Assembly (NCBI GenBank): GCA_938045315.1
Contig: CALINM010000098.1
Location: 1 to 9,927, forward strand
DNA from: an uncultured bacterium
GTDB lineage: Bacteria > CALINM01
DNA length: 9,927 nucleotides
Direction of reading: 5' to 3'
The notes under the pieces: generated by a model
What the model was told of the DNA's origin: nothing
Databases searched by the model: none
Seen by the model: only the letters and a program-made list of their open reading frames with translations
Position numbers and translations under genes: made by a program
Shown here: positions 7,113-9,927 of the stretch, piece after piece
Layout: the number at the start of each line of letters is the position of its first letter
Numbering within the stretch: the stretch's first letter is position 1

Positions 7113-7137
7113 AAATCCTCCCTTTAGTTTTAAACGT

Positions 7138-7165
7138 ATTATAACATACACTGGCAAATTTACAA
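7138..7165 (-). promoter_or_regulatory. Extended -10 promoter of the DsbC-like gene
   Basis: On the minus strand TTGTAA (7160-7165) and a perfect TATAAT (7138-7143) are 16 bp apart, and TG-T directly precedes the -10 (TGTTATAAT), forming an extended -10 element. Transcription would start near 7131. That leaves a leader of about 19 nt holding AGGGAGG and the GTG at 7112, which supports the shorter start for this gene. Confidence 0.65.
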
Positions 7166-7213
7166 CAGCATATCTTCAAGTAACCAAATTTTGAGAAATA
7201 AAATCTGTTAATA

Positions 7214-8194
7214 TTAAAGAAAACCATTTTTTAAATACCATTCGTAGGTATTATGTAAGCCTAATTTTAGAGATGTATAGGGAACATAATTGAGAAATTT
7301 GCATATTTTCTCATTGTTTATAGCCCAGTTATCCCTTGTAAGCTCTTTAACAAGATCAAGATTTAGAATAAGTTTTCTTTTAAAAAATTTCCCGATTATT
7401 TCCGATAAAAAACCTAAGATTGGCAAAATCTTACCAGGAATACTAATATTTTTAAGCTTTTTACCTACGACTTTTGAGAAAATATCTCTTATTTCGTAAA
7501 GGGGATAATTTTCACCTCCAATAAAAAAAACTTCACCCGATGTAAAACCCTTTTTCAACAACATCGAAAGAATACTAATTAAATCTTCAATATAACATAG
7601 GTTAATTAATCTATTTGGACTACCAATAGTTACAAAAAAACCATTTTTTGCTAACCTAAAAAATGGTAAAAGATAAAAATCTCTTGGCCCATAAACAATA
7701 GTGGGTCTTAATATCAAAACTTCCATATCATTTTTATATTTTAGCACTTCTTCCTCTGATAATAATTTGCTTTTACCAGAGTGAGAGACAGGTTTTGGTT
7801 GAATAGTCTCATCTCTTATTTCCCCCCTATTTCCTGGGCCACAAGCAGCTTGGCTTGAAAAATATATAAATTTTTTTACATTTTTACTTTTTAAAGCGGC
7901 ATGTAAGATATTCTTAGTACCAATAAAATTTACTAAATAATACCTGTGCCAATCCACAGAGTAGGTAAGCCCAGCAATATGAATAACAATATCTACATTA
8001 TCAAATAAATTACTCAAAGTTTCTGGAAACAATAAATCTCCTTCTTTAACTATAATCTTGTCTTTCTTGTCTTTAATCCATCTAAGTTCACTTGTATTTC
8101 TCACGAGACATGATACATCATAATTTTCTCTTAGTAACATATCTAACACATGGCTTCCAATGAAACCGGTTGCACCGGTTAAAAGAACATGCAT
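7214..8194 (-). CDS. NAD(P)-dependent epimerase/dehydratase-like extended SDR, catalytic Tyr replaced by Ser
   Basis: This is an atypical extended short-chain dehydrogenase/reductase, similar to NDP-sugar epimerases and 3-beta-hydroxysteroid dehydrogenase-like proteins. With start ATG 8194 it has 326 residues, a normal length. The nucleotide-binding TGATGFIG lies at 6-13, GDL at 52-54 and HIAG at 72-75. FSSQAACGP (112-120) has the expected active-site Ser. LRPTIVYGP is at 162-170. The YxxxK motif reads SGKSK (139-143), with Lys143 kept but Ser139 (TCT at 7778-7780) in place of the catalytic Tyr. The start is set by GGGGGAG (8204-8210), 9 nt upstream, and by the usual beta-strand just before TGATG; 13 further in-frame upstream codons are unlikely to be used. 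It is divergent from a glycosyltransferase gene, which fits sugar or glycolipid metabolism. Its substrate cannot be told, and its catalysis may be altered. Confidence 0.85.
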   Translation of the reverse strand: MHVLLTGATGFIGSHVLDMLLRENYDVSCLVRNTSELRWIKDKKDKIIVKEGDLLFPETLSNLFDNVDIVIHIAGLTYSVDWHRYYLVNFIGTKNILHAALKSKNVKKFIYFSSQAACGPGNRGEIRDETIQPKPVSHSGKSKLLSEEEVLKYKNDMEVLILRPTIVYGPRDFYLLPFFRLAKNGFFVTIGSPNRLINLCYIEDLISILSMLLKKGFTSGEVFFIGGENYPLYEIRDIFSKVVGKKLKNISIPGKILPILGFLSEIIGKFFKRKLILNLDLVKELTRDNWAINNEKICKFLNYVPYTSLKLGLHNTYEWYLKNGFL

Positions 8195-8248
8195 ACTTTG
8201 ACTCTCCCCCCAAATAACTAACTTAAATACCAAAGAAATTAAATTTTA

Positions 8249-8260
8249 TGTTATTATAAA
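8249..8260. promoter_or_regulatory. Overlapping divergent -10 elements between SDR and glycosyltransferase genes
   Basis: On the plus strand TG-T-TATTAT (8249-8257) forms an extended -10 ending 6 nt before the glycosyltransferase ATG. On the minus strand the same bases give a perfect TATAAT (8253-8258) directed toward the SDR gene, with a leader of about 50 nt. Neither direction has a good -35 at 16-18 bp. A shared near-symmetric -10 could start transcription both ways. AT-richness makes this suggestive only. Confidence 0.4.
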
Positions 8261-8263
8261 AAT

Positions 8264-9127
8264 ATGAATAAAAATTTACCACTAATTTCTATCATAATTC
8301 CAGTTTATAACAGAGAAAATTTCATTAAAGAGTCAGTTTTATCTGTACTTAATCAAACCTATAAAAATTTTGAGTTGATAGTTTACGATGATGGTTCAAG
8401 GGATAATACAGAAAAAATTATGAATAAGATTATAAGTATCTACCATCAATACAATATAAGATACTTTAAAAGCAAAAAAAATAATGGCCCATCCTTTGCA
8501 AGAAATAGAGGTGTGGAATTATCTAATGGTGAGTTTATTGCCTTCCTTGATTCAGATGATTTGTGGTTAAAAAATAAATTAAAGATCCAGGTTGAAGAAA
8601 TGGTAAAAAATAACTGGGACATATGTCAAACTGATGAAATATGGATACGAAATGGCAAAAGAATTAATCCCCAAAAAAAACATAAAAAAATATCAGGCAT
8701 GATATTTGAGAAAGCTTTGAAGTTATGTATAGTTTCCCCTTCAGCGGTGATGATGAGAAAGAACCTTTTTTTAGAATTAGGTGGTTTTGATGAAAACCTA
8801 CCTGCTTGTGAAGACTATGATTTATGGCTTAGAATATCATTAAAAATACCAATATACTTAATAGAAAGAAAACTTGTAATTAAAAGAGGTGGACACGAAG
8901 ATCAACTATCAAAAACTATACCCCATTTAGATAGATTTAGAATCTATAGTATTGGAAAAATTTTGAAAACAAACAACCTTACAGAGGAACAAAAAAATCT
9001 TGCCATCTCTGAATTACTTAATAAATGTAATATTTATTTAAAGGGGGTTAAAAAAAGAGGTTTGCTAGATGAAGCAAAAAAAATTGAAAGATTATACTTA
9101 TCCTATGTTATTAAAAAGGATCACTAA
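8264..9127 (+). CDS. Family 2 (GT-A) glycosyltransferase
   Basis: This is a cytoplasmic or membrane-associated sugar transferase using a nucleotide-sugar donor, probably for cell-surface polysaccharide or lipid glycosylation. The GT2 domain is complete. It begins with ISIIIPVYNRENFI (8-21) and has the nucleotide-binding Asp pair in YDDGSRDNT (41-49). GPSFARNRGV follows at 75-84. The metal-binding DSDD is at 96-99, and CEDYDLWLR (182-190) supplies the likely catalytic acidic residues. A later RGGHEDQLS (208-216) and a helical C-terminus of about 60 residues follow, with no membrane helix. ATG 8264 is the only sensible start: a stop (TAA at 8240) lies just upstream in frame and the GT2 fold begins at residue 7. 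There is no Shine-Dalgarno, and the likely -10 ends 6 nt before the ATG, so the mRNA may be leaderless. Acceptor and sugar cannot be inferred. Confidence 0.92.
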   Translation: MNKNLPLISIIIPVYNRENFIKESVLSVLNQTYKNFELIVYDDGSRDNTEKIMNKIISIYHQYNIRYFKSKKNNGPSFARNRGVELSNGEFIAFLDSDDLWLKNKLKIQVEEMVKNNWDICQTDEIWIRNGKRINPQKKHKKISGMIFEKALKLCIVSPSAVMMRKNLFLELGGFDENLPACEDYDLWLRISLKIPIYLIERKLVIKRGGHEDQLSKTIPHLDRFRIYSIGKILKTNNLTEEQKNLAISELLNKCNIYLKGVKKRGLLDEAKKIERLYLSYVIKKDH

Positions 9128-9927
9128 AAAAGATATAATTTTATCAAGAGATTTACTTGTATTCTATGAATCTAATACCGTAGAAAATCCCTCCTTTATT
9201 TTCTTGAAAAAGGGGAATAAACTTTATCCTCTAAACAATTTCAAGGCATTATTATACTTAATGCAAACCCGAAAAAAAATAAAGGGGATAGTTTTTGAGG
9301 ATCCTTCTCATATAATTCATGTTTTTAATGTTTTGCTTAGAGAAAATTCTTTAAATATCATCGAAAAAATCCAACTTTCACGATTCTTAAAATTTTTTAA
9401 AATTGAAAAACTAATTCCCCATTTTCAAATAGATAAATTTTTAAAATACGAAGAAATATTGACACTACCTGATGAAGTTATTGATCTTATAGCAAAAGAC
9501 ATTATTCCCATCGATCTGGCTGGAAAGTTAAAATTTTTAGATCCCATCCATCTTAAATCTTTCTTAAAATTGATCTGTGATTTTAAACTAACTCAGAGCC
9601 AGCAAAGGGAGGTTTTTGATTTTATAAAAAGTAAGACTTATAGTAATAAACTTCAGCTTATTTTAGATGACGCTAATGACAGAGAAACATTGATGCAAAA
9701 AATCAGGGAAGTTACAATGCCTCAATACATGGAAATAAAAAAAATTTTTACATATAATAAAAATAAACTCAATCTACCTGCAAAAATAAATCTTGTAGAA
9801 ACGCCTTTTTTCGAATCAAAAAATATGAAAATTGAAATCTTTTTCAACAATTATGAGGAGCTTAAAGATAAAATTAATAAACTTACAAAAAATTTGATAG
9901 ATAAGAAAAACATATGGGAGAAAATTT
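9069..9927 (+). CDS. Divergent ParB-like protein, N-terminal 286 codons (cut by window end)
   Basis: A reading frame stays open from 9069 to the window end. ATG 9069 has AGAGG (9056-9060) 8 nt upstream. ATG 9105, 12 codons on, is an alternative with a weaker site. The gene overlaps the glycosyltransferase by 59 bp. The residues follow the order of ParB/Spo0J proteins. A degenerate N-terminal domain is followed by RENSLNIIEKIQLSRFLKFF (91-110), comparable to the ParB E-N-x-x-R-x-x-L-x-x-I-E segment. A helical block (129-187, with LPDEVIDLIAKDIIPIDLAG and LTQSQQREVFDFI) resembles the ParB helix-turn-helix region. The GxRR CTP-binding box of real ParB is not visible; PLNNFKALLYL stands at about that place. 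The C-terminal part (LNLPAKINLVETPFFESK, 234-251) is not a known ParB dimer domain. It may be a ParB-derived protein of unknown role rather than a chromosome partition protein. The family call is a recollected pattern match. Confidence 0.5.
   Translation, partial: MKQKKLKDYTYPMLLKRITKKDIILSRDLLVFYESNTVENPSFIFLKKGNKLYPLNNFKALLYLMQTRKKIKGIVFEDPSHIIHVFNVLLRENSLNIIEKIQLSRFLKFFKIEKLIPHFQIDKFLKYEEILTLPDEVIDLIAKDIIPIDLAGKLKFLDPIHLKSFLKLICDFKLTQSQQREVFDFIKSKTYSNKLQLILDDANDRETLMQKIREVTMPQYMEIKKIFTYNKNKLNLPAKINLVETPFFESKNMKIEIFFNNYEELKDKINKLTKNLIDKKNIWEKI

Noticed and set aside
7113-7157. Longer start for the DsbC-like gene at 7157
   Set aside because: The extra region contains the -10 box and the AGGGAGG ribosome-binding site, and it would mask the signal peptide.
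8165-8180. Tandem ACCGGTT repeats
   Set aside because: They encode the repeated Thr-Gly of the SDR TGATG nucleotide-binding motif; no separate role is needed.
8195-8233. Longer start for the SDR gene at 8233
   Set aside because: The extra 13 codons include the GGGGGAG ribosome-binding site, and the Rossmann fold begins directly at MHVLLTGATG.

Overview
The window is AT-rich (roughly 30% GC by eye), has Shine-Dalgarno sites where they are needed, and comes from a Gram-negative-type (diderm) bacterium: it carries an MCE/Mla lipid-transport operon, a lipoprotein signal and a periplasmic DsbC-like thiol protein. The combination of low GC, a DsbC-like protein with an N-terminal CxxCH motif, and a divergent ParB-like protein fits Deferribacterota (Deferribacter/Calditerrivibrio relatives) best. 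That placement is inference from gene content and was not checked by a search. No insertion sequence, CRISPR array, phage gene or rRNA was seen.

Layout. Bases 3-107 are the last 34 codons of an agmatine deiminase gene (aguA), including its catalytic cysteine motif. A promoter at 131-159 then leads into a six-gene plus-strand operon (183-6186) with overlapping or nearly abutting genes: an MscS-type channel, DNA polymerase X with a PHP nuclease domain, an MlaE-type permease, an MlaF-position ABC protein that has lost every ATPase motif, an MlaD/MCE protein, and a TPR lipoprotein. A tRNA-Ala(CGC) with its own likely promoter follows at 6220-6292.

Two minus-strand genes come next, convergent with the operon: a DsbC-like disulfide isomerase/reductase (6330-7112, own extended -10 promoter) and an NAD(P)-dependent epimerase-like SDR (7214-8194) whose catalytic Tyr is a Ser. 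A 69-bp divergent intergenic region separates the SDR from a family 2 glycosyltransferase (8264-9127) that appears to have a leaderless transcript. The last gene (9069 to the window end) overlaps the glycosyltransferase. It is a divergent ParB-like protein cut off by the window edge.

How the genes work together. The MlaE, pseudo-ATPase and MlaD genes should form an inner-membrane MCE lipid transporter, with the TPR lipoprotein as a possible envelope partner. MscS also acts in the inner membrane. PolX is the odd member and probably shares only transcription. The SDR and glycosyltransferase suggest surface polysaccharide or glycolipid synthesis. The most unusual feature is the Mla ATPase-position protein, which keeps the ABC fold layout and an intact reading frame but has no recognisable Walker A, Q-loop, signature, Walker B or H-loop. 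The part of the permease expected to contact it has also drifted.
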